From positions 41,178,244 through 41,242,243 of the forward strand of contig JARCOQ010000002.1 in NCBI GenBank assembly GCA_029207755.1: a stretch of 64,000 nt of DNA. Direction: 5' to 3'. Below the pieces are notes generated by a model. It was not told the origin of the DNA. It saw only the letters and a program-made list of their open reading frames with translations, and made no database searches. The position numbers and the translations under genes were made by a program. Positions 26,750-39,500 of the stretch are shown here, piece after piece (positions within the stretch are counted from its first letter, which is position 1; each line of letters begins with the position of its first letter). This DNA is from Chamaea fasciata (Eukaryota; Chordata; Aves; Passeriformes; Sylviidae).

Positions 26750-28075
26750 AAATCAGAGGATCAGGGGATCTTTCAGACTGTGAGGGACCTCAGGCAATCT
26801 TTGGTTCAACCCTCAGCTCACAGCAGGGGCAGCTTTAAGTTCAGACCAGACTGCCCAGGTCTTCATCCATTCAGGGACTGGAAACTTTCAAGGACAGAAA
26901 CTGCACAACCTCTTTGGGCAACCCATGCCACTGCCTGACTGTGTTAATGGGAAAACAACTCTCCTTGCATCTTCTGTGACCCTCTCTAGTTTCCATTCAT
27001 GTCAATTGTCTCTTACCCTTCTACCAATGTGATGAGCCCAATTCTGTCCCCTGCGTGAACTCTTTGCAGGCACTGCGGCTGCTGCTAGGCACCTCCAAAG
27101 TTATCTCTGCTCCAAAGTAAGCATATCCAGCTCCCCCAATTTCTCCCCACAGCACAAATGCTCCAGCTCCCACCACAGTGGTGGTTTCTGCCAAACAGTC
27201 TCCAATTCCCTGATGTCTTCCTTGCACTGTGGGCTGACAGGTGGATGTATCATGCAAGTGTGCTGCAGTGAGTGTTGAGCAGAGGAAATAATCACTAGCT
27301 CTGTTCCTGCTCATGCAGCACAAGATGCCATTGGCTGTTTCTGCTTCTGGGGCACACTTCTGGCCAATGCCCAGCTTACTGCCTCCAAGAAGCCTAGGGC
27401 CTTTCCTACAGACCTACTTCCCAAACTGTTGATCCCCAGCCTGTGTCACTTGGAGGGGTTCATCTGCTTTAGATACCGAATTTTGCTTTTGTTCTTTTTG
27501 CATTTTGTAGGGTTCCTACTGCAGCATTCCCCCGGTTACTTTGAATTGGTCTGGATGGTAGCCCTGTGGTATAGGAGCTCCTGTGTATAGGACCTGCCCC
27601 CACTGCCTTGTTTGGAGTCAGGAACAAACATGATGACCAAGGAGTCTGTAAGTTCCTCCAGCTCATTGATAGGAGTGTTAAACAAGACAGGTCCCAGGAC
27701 AGACTTCTAAGATACTCCCCTTGTTACTGGCCACCAGGTAAGGTATATAACTACTGCTCTCTGACCATTCAACTATGTCTTTATTCATTTTCTTGTCCAT
27801 CCATTCTTCTTTAACCAGAGATCAAATCTTCTTTATATGGATACGAAACTATTGTGGAAAATAGTGCAGAATATATTGCTGAAGTCAAGCTAAGTTATGT
27901 CTAGTGCTCTTTCCTTGTCCACAAAAACACTCATTTTATTATGAAAGGTGATGAGGTTCTCTGTTTTACTGCAGAAGGCAAACAGTTTAGTCAGGCATTA
28001 TTTGCACTTGATAAATCACTTCTGTCTATTTCTGATCACCTTCACCTTCATGCTCACATAGATATACTCTATGAG
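26750..28075 (-). mobile_element. CR1 LINE, ORF2 reverse-transcriptase part and 3' UTR (3' section of a split copy)
   Basis: Read on the minus strand from 28075 down, this holds degraded CR1 ORF2. There is a stretch before the reverse-transcriptase core (ISMHMKVK-like), the FVDKERALDIT / LDFS region (complement of 27860-27920) corresponding to the CR1 motif LDFSKAFD, a WWPVT block followed by VLGPVLFN (27665-27740), the EAETANGILCCMSRNRAS region (near 27300-27350), and WELEHLCCGEKLGELDMLTL (near 27105-27165). Together these follow CR1 ORF2 order. The CR1 3' UTR then runs to about 26750. Internal stops and frameshifts mean it is dead. It continues at 28478-29180 after an inserted plus-strand CR1. 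Confidence 0.88.
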
Positions 28076-28477
28076 GACTCATTCTATGGTTTTACTAATG
28101 TGTGTAAATATCTGATGGGAGGAAGTAAAGGAGATGGAGTCAGGTTTTTTGTGGAGATGTTAAGTTATGATAGCATAAGAGAAAACAGGTACAAACTGAA
28201 ATACAGGAAATGTCCTTTAAACATAGATAAAACCCCTTTTTTTTTTTTTTTGGGGGGGGGGGGGTGGGGGGGTGGGGAGGCAGTTGAGGTTGGTCAAACA
28301 CTGGAAGAGGTTGTCCAGACAGGTTGTGGAATATCTATTCTTGGAAATATTGAAAACCTGACTGAACACAGCTCTGAGCAACCTGGTGTAGGTGACTCTG
28401 CTTTGAGCAGGGATGTTGGGCTATACCATCTTCAGCATTATCTTCCAGCCACAGCCATTCTGTAATTTCTCTCAAGC
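28076..28477 (+). mobile_element. Plus-strand CR1 3' fragment nested in a minus-strand CR1
   Basis: The plus frame reads NVCKYLMGGSKGDGVRFF, then NRYKLKYRKCPLNI, which are the last conserved blocks of CR1 ORF2. This is followed by EEVVQTGCGI-like sequence and a CR1 3' UTR whose final part resembles the usual ending (GATGTTGGGCTATACCATCT, then CAGCCATTCTGTAATTTC at 28454-28471). Its orientation is opposite to the CR1 on both sides, and its ends coincide with the break in that copy. The open frame 27941-28465 (174 codons) spans the junction and is a by-product. It contains a T15-G13 run described separately. Confidence 0.85.
28237..28280 (+). repeat. T15 followed by G13, then G7 and G4: homopolymer run with G-quadruplex potential
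   Basis: T at 28237-28251 is followed by G at 28252-28264, T, G at 28266-28272, T, G at 28274-28277, A, GG. The four G tracts with one-base spacers meet the usual G-quadruplex pattern on the plus strand. It lies inside the coding part of a CR1 copy where a CR1 consensus has no such run, so it expanded after insertion or is a sequencing artefact. Confidence 0.93.
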
Positions 28478-29180
28478 AACCCTTTACTCAGTCACAGCCA
28501 GTGTGTATCCTCTTTCTTGGGTCTCTTCTAGAAGCAGAGGCCTGTCAGACCTTGCGATGATGGCTGAGGCAGAGAAGGCATTAACTACCTCAGACTAATC
28601 ACTGTCACTAAATCAAACATGCTGTTCAGCCACAGTCCCACCTACCTGGCCTTTTCCTACTAAAATTAGTTGCTCTGCTGGTTGCTCTTTTTCTCTTCTG
28701 TGAACATCACCTCCAGCGGAGCATTAGCTTTGTGGACAGCACTCCTTGATATCTGGGAAATGTTTCTAAAGTCCTCCTTCGTAATCTGCTTCCCCCTTCC
28801 TCATGCTGTTCCAACACCAACTCCCAGTTTTGCTGCACCAGTTTGCTGATATGTCTATTTGTTTTCCTGAGTATTGGAATGGATCGTTCTTGCCCCCAGA
28901 TGTAGTCCTTAAAGACGTCCTTAAAGAACTACCAGCTTTCCTGAGCAACTCCTCTCCTCTGATCTGCTTCCCATGGGATGACACTCAACAGCTCCCTGGT
29001 CGATCTAAAGTCTGTTTGCCTTAAGTCCAGGGTCAGTGCTCTGCTCCAGCCTTATTCAGTCCCCTTGAGACATTCAACTCCATCATTTCATGCTTGCTAT
29101 AATCGAGTGTCGTCAACTTTAGCAAACTCCATTTATGATGATTCTTTCATAGCCTCCATTTTCACTCCTCTCTTCATCTC
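28478..29180 (-). mobile_element. CR1 LINE, ORF2 5' part (5' section of the split copy)
   Basis: On the minus strand this carries the region between endonuclease and reverse transcriptase of CR1 ORF2. A TLDLRQTDF-like block with IPWE (complement of 28965-29035) matches the CR1 TLDFRRADF...VPWE region. The sequence complementary to 28555-28600 matches the EKAEVLNAFF region of CR1. Order and orientation continue the copy at 26750-28075. Compared with CR1, several hundred bases between this piece and the reverse-transcriptase piece are missing and replaced by the plus-strand insertion, so insertion was accompanied or followed by deletion. The low-similarity boundary near 29180 is approximate. 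Confidence 0.8.
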
Positions 29181-32100
29181 AGCCAATAACTGGGTAAGGA
29201 ATGGGACATTGTCATCTGAATATGATGAAAACAAGATGTTAAGAAGCATAAACCAATAAACTGCTCAGACTGCAGGATCATAAACTGCTTCAGATGCAAC
29301 TCTAAAATTGTACATTATAACATCTAATCTGAATAATATACTTAGATGCAAACCACGAATAGTAAATTTTGAACGAGTATTTGTAAATTGCCTGGTATTA
29401 TAAAAGCTTAAAATTATTGGTATGTATGAAGCTAGCTATAATTTAAAGAAATGTTGACTTTCTATTTTACATACTCACTACTTCACTGTTTACAGTGTTT
29501 ATTAACTTGGATTTTCTGAGTTGATGTTTTACTTTCCACCTTGCAAACTGAAAGCTCTAAACTAAACTTGCAATTTGAACTTGGAACACTTCAATACGTC
29601 AGACAAGGAAGTCAATGGACAATCAAAAATATGGCATGGCCACTGACTTCATGCAACACTGAATCAGAGATCATATTTATACAGAGATGGTTTTGCCAGG
29701 TGAACAATCACCTTTGGGGCAAGTGAAGCTATAAAGTTGTCATTCCCCACAAAAGCCCTGTTTATGCAGAACAGGGCACAATGGTGGTTCCATTGTGGAA
29801 ACTATTTTCCCAGATTTCTGTTTTCTTAAACGGCCCTTGTGTTGTTGAAAAGATAGCTATAAGAATTTCTTCTTCAAAAACTAAAATTAACCCTTTATGT
29901 TTTTGACAAATACAGCACTGGTGGAAGTTCTATTTTTTTTTTTTTTTTGTGCTGGGGAACAGAATGCTTATGTGACCATGACCGTTACATCAAAGGAGCC
30001 TTCCTGAATATAATTTGCACTCTGTGTATTTAATGCCAACTTCCTTAGAATAATATTCTGCCAAGATTTCTATCTAAGAATTATTTTGATGCTGCTGCTA
30101 TTTTCAGAGGCAGAGATAGCAGATTGAGTATTTTATTGAAGATTTTCAGTTAAGGGTACATGGTTTGGATTCTTGTCTGAATGTCTGAAGAACTCACTAA
30201 CCTTCAAAACTATCATAAATATTTACTTCTGCACTGGTTTTGTATTAAATTCTATTATGATTACATACTACACTGTGAATTGAATGCTGATTTCAAACAG
30301 TATGAGAGAGCAACACAGTGAAGGTCTTTTGACTAATGGTTTTTCTGAATCATAGCATTTCAAATGAAAATGCATACAAATGTTGTCTTTGAAGACATAA
30401 TAAAATAAGCATCTAAACTGTCAGAAACATCAGAAAAGTCTGCTACTTTTTGGATGCATAGTTTGGGATGTAATGCTTTCTTGCTGTGTGGGGATTTTAT
30501 GTATATTTCCACTGTACACTGAAGTAAGAATACATTTAGCAGGTATGAGAAATCAGGCAGATCTTCATGGAGGTGAATTGTATAGTGTGCAAGCTGTCTT
30601 CAAGTAAATATTTAATTAACTGCTCTTATTGAGATGTATTCATTCAGCATTTTTGCTCAGTTCATGTGAAACACATGACATAAGAGATGACATTAAGGTC
30701 TGAAAAGGTGACAGCCTTTTCTGCCGAATCACTCGGATCTTGATTTTCCGATAGCTCACAATAAAAAAAAAAAAAAAAATTAGTTAGATGGAAGCTTCAC
30801 CACGACACAGAGAATGTGAGACAGGGGACAGCCTATGGGGGAAGGATCAGAGGAGGCACAGATGACTTTGAAAGACAAAGTGGAAACAACTCTGCACTGT
30901 GCAGGCAGTTTAGGTAAAAAAGTCATATTAAGCAATTGCTTCCAAATTTCCTGTGAAGTAAAATACCAAGGACAGGCTGAACGTGTGCAGAAATGTGCCC
31001 TTTGAATAGGAGGTTTTGCCATTGCAGATTTTTAGAGGTGGTTACCCAAATACAATACCAAATATGCTATGAGAAAAGGGAAAACATTTCTAAAAGGAAG
31101 ACAGGAAGACAAAGCACTTTATAAGAATGTACTTGTGAAAATGTGACACACAGGACTGCATGGAAACTTTTAGCAGCTAAGAGCAAAGAGACACCGATCA
31201 AGCAAAATGTATCTAGAAAGGATAGGACATGAGAGTCCTTCCTTTCTCAGTGGGAATTTGAGAATTCATCCTTTTTAGCTTTTAGAAACAGTGTTGCTTG
31301 ATCTGGATGTGGTGTATTTTTCATGTACTGTATAAAGTTCAGAACTAGACCAATTATAATTATCAACAAAGACTTTTCTTTACAAGAGGTAGCATGGTTC
31401 TGGATAAACTCCATTATAATAAATTGGATTTCACTTATCTATTTTTAAATTCAAACTTATTTGGCAATTAATATTGAACATTTTCTTAATTTTTTTTTAT
31501 TTGGAAAAGCCATTTAGAATCTGTCAAGATAAAAGACATGCATATATAGCTACAAATACTTTGTATGCAGATATCCTTCCTGCAGGCTATTCCTATACTG
31601 AGTTTTCCAGAGGTGTGGAAACACATTTTAATTATAAACTAGCTAAAACCTGGTGGTTTTAGTATAATTTATGTAGAAAACTTTACTTTTGTGTATGTTT
31701 TAAGTATGCAGCCATAGCAATATGGAGTGTCTGTCACTTTTCATCTTTCTTTGCCCAGTTGTGACATTTACTTTGAACTGTGTTCACCTTCTAAATAATT
31801 TTTTATGGACTTCCAGAAGAATCTGCAGGAACACTTTCAAACATTCTAAAACTGATTTCTGTAGCAGAAACTTATAGACCCTATTAAAAAGCAACAAACC
31901 CGTGTGTATTTCTACCATATGAAATTTAAATTTGGGACTTCATCACAGCCTTCTGTCTGACATTCCTTTCTAGTCACTGATGCAACTATCCACTTCAGAG
32001 GAACAAGGAATAATCCAGATTTAAAACATATTTAATCCCAATTTATAAAAGGGAGGAAGAGGGCTGGACGGATTTTATAATTTTACAGAATTAAAAACAT

Positions 32101-32199
32101 CACCTCCCAGGTTTTTATTCCTGTTATGTAAGGGAAATGAAAATGTTTATTCATCTCTCCCTTATTTTCAGATAAACTTTTTGAAGATTTTGGTTCCTA

Positions 32200-32576
32200 G
32201 AAGTTGGTCTGATGGAACTCCAGAGACAATTTTTATATGGCTTTGCTGATGTAGAGAGGCTTCAGTGTTTCGTTGGCAAGGACACCAATGCCAGCAGCCT
32301 GGGCTCTGTCGATGGCACTCCCTTTTCCTTTAATGGTGGCCCACAGAGCAGCACTCTTCTCCAGTCTCTGGGATGTTGCCACACACAGCATTCTTAGCCA
32401 GCCTTTCCTCATGTGGGTGCCTGGAATCGTGTCTGCACTGGGCACATTGGGGATTTCTATTGGACTGCTTGGAGGGTCGCTGGGTCCTCACATCAGTGCT
32501 TTTTTAGGTTTTGCCTGTGCATTTACTTGGATTTCAGTAGCTTATTCATCCTTGTGCCTCAAATATGTGCTGTAAC

Positions 32577-32579
<3 letters not shown>
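32200..32579. other. GC-richer patch of unknown origin beside a T35 run
   Basis: The base composition rises sharply relative to both flanks and ends at a 35-T homopolymer. A plus frame (32273-32575, 100 codons) with two hydrophobic stretches and a minus frame (32233-32445, 70 codons, containing KSAALWATIKGKGSAID) both stay open. I do not recognise either. A retrocopy is possible, but the T run sits on the wrong side for a minus-strand poly(A) tail of this patch. It could equally be an unrecognised LTR or repeat. Confidence 0.3.

Positions 32580-32614
<35 letters not shown>
32580..32614. repeat. T35 homopolymer
   Basis: An uninterrupted run of 35 T. I see no AATAAA-type signal on the minus strand just beyond it, so I do not read it as a retrocopy tail. 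Confidence 0.97.
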
Positions 32615-32616
<2 letters not shown>

Positions 32617-35600
32617 CATGAAGTTGAAAACTTTCTGTAAAGAGATGTACTGGTCTTTTCTAGCACAAGAAATTTTATACTGTATGTCTTCATAATGGAA
32701 CTTTCCAGTGAAGTTGTAACGTTCTTCGAGAGCATGTGGGAAGGTGTTAAAATATTCGGCAGATTCATTCTGTTCTTGAAATTTGCATAGAACTTGTATC
32801 TCAGAAATGAAACATCAAAAAAGGGTAAAATGTTTACAAAATTTAGGATGTAATTTTGTTTTTTCATTCAGAACAGTATTATTTCATTAAATTTTGGTTT
32901 TGGTACTTAAATCTGATCTTTCCCATGATCCAGTTTAGAATTAAATGTTTTAAGGGATGAAATCTGGTAGGAGGGAGACTCAAGCATTTTCTAATGAATG
33001 ATGCCATTATAGTTCAGGAATATTCTCCAGACAGCCTTTGACTATTAAAAAACCCACCCATTGGCAAGACTTTTGAAAGTGGCAGCCCTTCATCTTCACA
33101 TTAAATCAGAAGTGTCTGCTTGAGTGTCCTCTGGCCTAATCTTAGTACGCTAGGTTGTGGTGTAGTGGTTATAGACTAATTGGGAGCATGTATTAGGTGG
33201 GATTTTGCACACAATTTTCATGGGCAGGTATGGTCCTAGCCAAGCTTGCTTCTCTTGGAGGAGAAAGTATGAATTGGCTTAAGTTGGTCATCTCAATTAA
33301 TACATGAAACAACATATTAGGAACTAGGTGATGTGGATTTACTTCTTGGGTCTGCCATTGATCTGCTGGGTAATGAGAAATCAGTTTTCTCTTGACTCTT
33401 TGTTTTCTTCCTGTTTTCTTTACCCCATCTTTAGTTCTGTATTGCATCCCATCCAAAGGAGCTTTGAGGAGAGTTTAGGATTTCTGATGCCCTTATTACT
33501 CCTTCTAGTTTTGTCCCTAGAAAAGTGAACCAAATTTAAAGCAGAGACAAGATTTGTCCTCATTGATTCTGTGAAATACTAAAGATAGATTTAATTGTAA
33601 ACTGCTATTTTCGAACATTAATAGCTAGTTTAGTTTGGAAATACAAATTTTACAGCTGCAGTTCACACAAGTACTTTTAAGACAAGCAAATAAATAGCAA
33701 AGAAAGAAGAAGAAAAAGTAGCCCTTACCACCTTTGCAGTTTTCTTTAATTGGAAAATTTAATGACATATTTCTAAAATTACTGACAGCTCCTTCATATG
33801 TTGCGATTTTTAAAAGGTTGTTCAGACAGTTTCACTTAGAATACCAGATGCCCATAAGTAACCAATCATTCACTGAGATGTTGTATCACATCAACCATCC
33901 TATCCCATCCTGTGGGAAAGAAACTATTAGAGAAGCACAAGTCTGCTTTGATTTCAAATAAGCTGAAGAGAAGAAAATTGTCTTCCTTGAATGTCTGGCT
34001 AATGGCTTACAAGAAGTAACTAATAGTATCGCTGATTTCAGTAACAATTCTACTGAAAAAAAAACAATCAAGTGGGATTTTGCTGGGTTTTTTTATTTCT
34101 TCCTAGATAGAGAGATAGGGCAAACTATCTAGTCCTCTATAAATTGGTGGTGATGCATGAATTATAAATGACAGATGTGTGCCTTAGTTTGCAAGGTCAT
34201 AGCTCAGTTGTCAGGCAAAATGCAAGAAGGCAATACTCATTCAGCCTTGCTGTTGCTCATGAGAGAATATAGGAAGTAAAGAAACAGTATTTTGAATGTA
34301 ATTCATAGCTGTTTCACAAGAGTTCCCTATGCAATTTCTCTGTTACTACAGCAGACAAAGAGTTTGTGTGGGATGGGGACTACAGCACTTTCTTTTGAAA
34401 TGCAAATGCTCGATAATGGGGAAGATCACAAAGCGGATTTACTCACTGTAGAGTCTTAGGACTCCTGTGGTGTTTTAGGATGGACAGATGGTCTTTCAAG
34501 TCTCCTCTAAGCTTATTTTCTTGAGATTCCTTAAATTCCTTATGTTGTTTTTGGATACCTGCTCTGGTGGAACTTGAATGTAATTGGGCCCCCAGAGGTA
34601 CAAGTTTAAAACTGGTCCCCTTAAGCCAGTGACAATTTATTATGGGTATTCCAGGGGCAGAGGCACTCTAGGCATAAACAGAAGTTCCAGGTCATGAATA
34701 CCTCTCAAAAATACATGCACACAGCAACATATCCCATGCACCTTCTCAGAAACGTGCATCTTTCCCTGCTCTGGCACTGAGAGTCAGAGACACAAATCTA
34801 GACATTCTATGCTGTGAAACCTCAGTGGAAGCAGTTGCCCAGTTTTAAGAAGCAAGAGAATGATAACATATGGACTTAAAATCCAAAAACCTACATGCAA
34901 CTGCACAGTTGGTCTATGAAATGTTAGCACCCCTTTATATCTTCTTGGATACATGTGTAATTCCCTGTTCAAGTATTTTTTTTGTTTTTAGTGAAAGTTT
35001 TTGATGCACAATTTTTTTTCAATGTTTGATATACTGTAATATACTTGTAAAACAACTGTGATAAATGCTACATCCTTTGAAATAAAAAAAAAGGTAGAAA
35101 GAAATTTTCTTTCTTTCACAGAGTTTAGGAGGTAGAGGAGTTTGAAAATGGCATTTTCAAGCACATTGACCTTGGTACTGTGAAATATTTGCTATGCCAG
35201 CAATGAAAGGAAACCCACAGGCTTTGTGAACAGAAGTGGTACTGGAAAGTCACAAAGGAAAGAGATACCCAGACAAATTTCATTCACCAGTTTCTCTGTC
35301 AGTGTGAGACTGATGTCACCCTGCAAATTCACAAAAATAAAAACCTAGAACATATGCTAGATTCTGCAGCCCAGCCCTTACTAACAGAAACACTGATGTC
35401 AACATCACTTCCTCAGGGGCTTCTGAGACTGTGGCAACGACTCCTTCTTCTGGAATACTCTAACCAAGTTCCTCCCTGCCCCTTCTGAGATGCTGAAATC
35501 AGAAGAAACAACTAGCAGCGTAGCTGTTCACCCAAAATCCATGGATAAGGCTCAACTGTCTACTGCAGCCTTTGCTAATGGTTTTAGACAAAGTATATCA

Positions 35601-35918
35601 AACACATCACTGATTTTTGCCAGACTAATGGAGCAAGGCAAAGAGCAGTGATAGAACTAAACCAGCCCTAAACAAACCTGGTAGTACTCCAGGGTACAAC
35701 TGGTACCTCAGTAAAACCTTCAGCAAATGGAATTTCTCCAACAGAATTCTCAACATGAAGAAGCTTCATAGTGTGTTATTTTGGTTTGGAAACAGCTTCA
35801 GCCTCAGGAAAAAAAAAAAAATCCACTTTCCATTTCACTCTCCAAAACCATTAAATCTGACTGGATGTTAAAATTTTAGGAAGTGAATAAACTAAGCATC
35901 AAACAAAGAATTCTGGTG

Positions 35919-35962
35919 GGGTTTTTTTGTTTGTTTTGTTGGGGTTTTTTTGTTTGTTTTTC
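35919..35962. repeat. T/G-rich low-complexity tract
   Basis: The plus strand is composed almost only of T and G in GTTTGTTTT and GGGTTTTTTT units, like the longer tract at 10205-10340. Confidence 0.85.
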
Positions 35963-36568
35963 CCAAACTACCTGTGAATTAAAATTTACTGTGGAAGTTT
36001 TTTCAGTGAAATAAAGTAATAAAGATTACTTATCTGCTGTCTGTCTTTTGTCACTTCCCATTCTTTCCTGGCCCCCAGGTCTTCCACAAATCTCTACTTT
36101 TACCACTCCTTCTAGTTACTGCCATCTCCTATTTAGTTACTGGTCGTGGACCTGCAGTCAGCCCTCTTGCACAGTAGCAAAGCCTGCTGATATATGTAAT
36201 GTATTTTTCATTCGCAGTCCCAGCTAGAGGGTGCTGAGAGTCAGAGTCTTGTAAAGTCCATAAACCATAAATAAATACCGTCATCAATCCTATCAATATT
36301 TTTCCAACATGCTTTGATTTTGGAATGTCATAAAATCTGGGAATAACTCATTATTGAGTAATAGTGGTGGTACCTCTGAAATCCTACAGTGCAGCAGTTA
36401 GCCAATTATTTTGGGAAGCAGTGCTGCCAAAGCCAATCCCTGCTTTGCCTGATTCAGACCAAGGCTTTCAATTTAAGTCTTCTACCTCAGCAAGTCCAGT
36501 TGATTCAGAAAAATTGTTAAACCACTGGTAAGGGTTCTTTGTGCAGTCCTTCATGATTTTTATTTTGC

Positions 36569-36590
36569 TTTTTTTTTTTTTTTTTTTTTT
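36569..36590. repeat. T22 homopolymer
   Basis: An uninterrupted T run followed by AAATTTC. No element is recognised on either side. Confidence 0.95.
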
Positions 36591-39500
36591 AAATTTCTCC
36601 CAAGGGAAATGAATCTCTCTTGTTCTACATAAACATCAAATTGATCCTGATCATGCTTACAGGAGATCAGTGGAGGGCTAACACAGGCTGACAGTGCGCC
36701 ACAAATGAAAAAGGATTATTTTTCAGGTTTTTGGTTTGGTAATGAACTTCTGTGTTTTTTTTCAACATGAATAGCTTATGGAATCATACATTCTCATCCT
36801 GTGTCTGTCATGATCTCCTGTGATCACTGGAGGATCCTGATGCAGGGTCTGCCACTGGGGTCAGACCAAGAGTTCGGCTCTCTGAGCATCTCAAGCCCTG
36901 CACAACAACAGGAGGACTGGACTCAGGTGCTCTTACCGTCTTGTGTCCCTTTCTTCCCAAAATACCTCAAATCTGAGAACGGCTTATAAGTGTTAACGAA
37001 CTGTAATCCCCCACAAAACTCCTAAACAGGTTATTTCACACGAAGTTATCCCAGGACAAATCCTCCTAACTGTGTATCAGCTCCCTGTTCCCTTCTGAAG
37101 TCTTATTCTGTCAGAAATAAGTGTTTAATTAGTGTTTTATTTAACCTATTTTGCAGTCCCCATAGTATGCTATCTCACAGGCTAAATTTTCCACTTTGCG
37201 TAATTATAGAAAGGAAGGGAAACTACATTCAGATGAAAAGAAAAAAGTACTTACATTTTCACCTTTTCCCTCCAGAAATCTAAATAAAGTGAAGAATTGA
37301 ACACAGTAGTTACAGTTAATGATAATTCCTGGAAAGAAAACAATAGAAAAATAAAGCAAAAAAAGCATTTCTTACTTTTTCAATGAAAATAAGTAATAGT
37401 GAAACAGTTTCATAAGAACTAGAGTGTCAGGGAATAGCCATTCTCATTCATTCTCCTCATATTAAATCAGTTTTACTTACTGAACAGAGTCAAGCCTGAG
37501 ATGTTAGTCATCAAGAAGGTATTGGAAAGTCAAATGAGAATTCCTTTCCTGATCCTAAGGAATGGTAAGGAATGGCTGAGTTATTTTGCTGAAAGCTCGA
37601 GTCAGGAAAAAAGAAAAAAAAAAAAAAAAGGGGGGAAATCAGCCTCTGGCAAAAAATAATAATTTAAAAAAAGCAGACTAGAAAATGAAGAATTTAAGTA
37701 AAAAGAATTAAAATTCAATGAAGACTGGACAATCTTCGCTAAAGATGTTGCCAGTAGCCACAGAGATAAGGGAAGTCTTTAGCTATCTATGTATATATCT
37801 ATATTTGATTAACATCCCTGAATCTTTATTTAATCATATTCATTAATACATGTTAATGTAGATTACACTAAAAAATTGCTCAGGTGATACAGAGAACTCT
37901 TCTTTGAAATTATTTCAGAAAATTAGAGGGGTGTTTTACAAGAAAGAGAAATATTTTTAAGTATAAATCTTTTTACTTCCTATTAATAAGTCTTTCTAAA
38001 AACTTACTTCACATCCAGTTGTGATTTCTTTTAAAATAGCTGGAATTACTAAAAGCATCAGCCATTTTTCTTACACGATGAAAAGGCAGAGAAGAACAGA
38101 CAAAAGGAGAAGAGTCTCTTTGTAGAAGTTGCTTTACAAACCCCTTTGTTTAATCCCCAAAAATAGTCTGTAAGGGATTCAATTTTAAATAATGATTTCA
38201 AAGAAAATAGTGAAACAGTGGTAATGTGAGACTTAAGCACTAAAGTATGCATTGTGATGTGATGACAAAGAAGAGGAAGCTGAATGACATCAGACTAGCA
38301 GTTATCCAGTAACAGGCTTTGCTGTTTGCATGGCTCACATGTGTGGTGGACTGCGGCAGACAGTCTGTTATAGCATCTGACATATGGTGAGTTTGTGAGA
38401 GAAAAGAGATTCCTCCCTTGAGACTCCCCTTTGTGCCTGAATTATCAGAAAAAAACTGCATTATAGGCACCATTCTCCTCACAGAAATATCAGTTACCTA
38501 GAGTCTATCTCCAAAGGGCTCCTCATCTCCATGGAAAGGCGACATGAGCCCTAGGACTAACCCTACAATCAGTGTGAAGCTCACAAGGAGGTCCCTCAGA
38601 GGTGGGTCCCACTGCAACCCTATCCACAGTCTCAACACTCAGACTGTAGGAAGTGGCTCATCCAACTTCTGTATCAGTCTATTCAGAAAAGAAAATGTAA
38701 ACACATCTCAGAAGTCATTTCAGCAAAATGTCTTGATTGCTGCATTATCCACTGCAATCACACTAAGCAGATCTGTAGTGGTGTGAGGGCTGGAGATACA
38801 GAAATAAATTTTGGACGAGAGTGCTTCCATAGAAACCGTTCCTGCTCTTTAACCACTGTGTCATCTTACTGCTGACTCTTCTTCTCCAGCAGTTCATTCG
38901 TGGTAAACTAAAGAAAGTCAGGGCCCAAGCTCTGCTGCAAAGGGTGAATTCATCTGTATTACCTGTGGGGAGCAACCCTGGCACTAGTGCTAGCTCTTAA
39001 GCTGACTGTGGGCATTTAGCTTGAGACCCTGTCATTTGCCACAGGCTAAAACTATGTAGGGACTTAGAAATACATGCTTTTGTGGTAACATTATCAGTTT
39101 TTGAGTCTATATAATATAAATGCAATAGTTCCACGTGTCTCCAAATATTCCAAATATTCTAAAAGACAAACAGTAATTACTGCTAAATTTTGGACATGCT
39201 TGGGGCATACATATCTTAAAAATTTCCTAAGGCTACCTGCTGACAAAAAGGAATCCCAAATGCAAATAAAAAGTAATTGTTGTGAGATTACACTCTATTA
39301 AAAGGAGACACAAATCAAAGTGTGTTCAATGGTTAACTCATCTCTATTTGTGATAAATGGCAAAAAAGGAGAAGGACAAATATTTTGTTAAGTATGTAAA
39401 ATATGAAGCAACTCAACAGATTTGTGTAATGAAATAATACTGAGATTTCTGAATGCACATCAGCTCGGAGGAAGCAAAAATGATAAGAAATAGAATATTA

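Noticed and set aside
27941..28465. 174-codon plus-strand open frame as a gene
   Set aside because: It runs across the junction of an antisense CR1 piece and a sense CR1 piece and through a homopolymer; its recognisable part is CR1 ORF2.
26750..29180. Twin-priming inversion of a single CR1 as the cause of the opposite-strand pieces
   Set aside because: The minus-strand copy has its own 3' UTR and continues on the far side of the plus-strand piece, which fits nesting better than a 5' inversion.
32580..32614. T35 as the poly(A) tail of a minus-strand retrocopy
   Set aside because: I see no polyadenylation signal at the expected place just beyond it and no recognisable coding sequence at 32615-32870.
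34620..34660. Resemblance between GACAATTTATTATG here and GACAATTTATTGTTG near 54424 as shared LTR polyadenylation regions
   Set aside because: The match is a short AT-rich word and the flanks do not align by eye.
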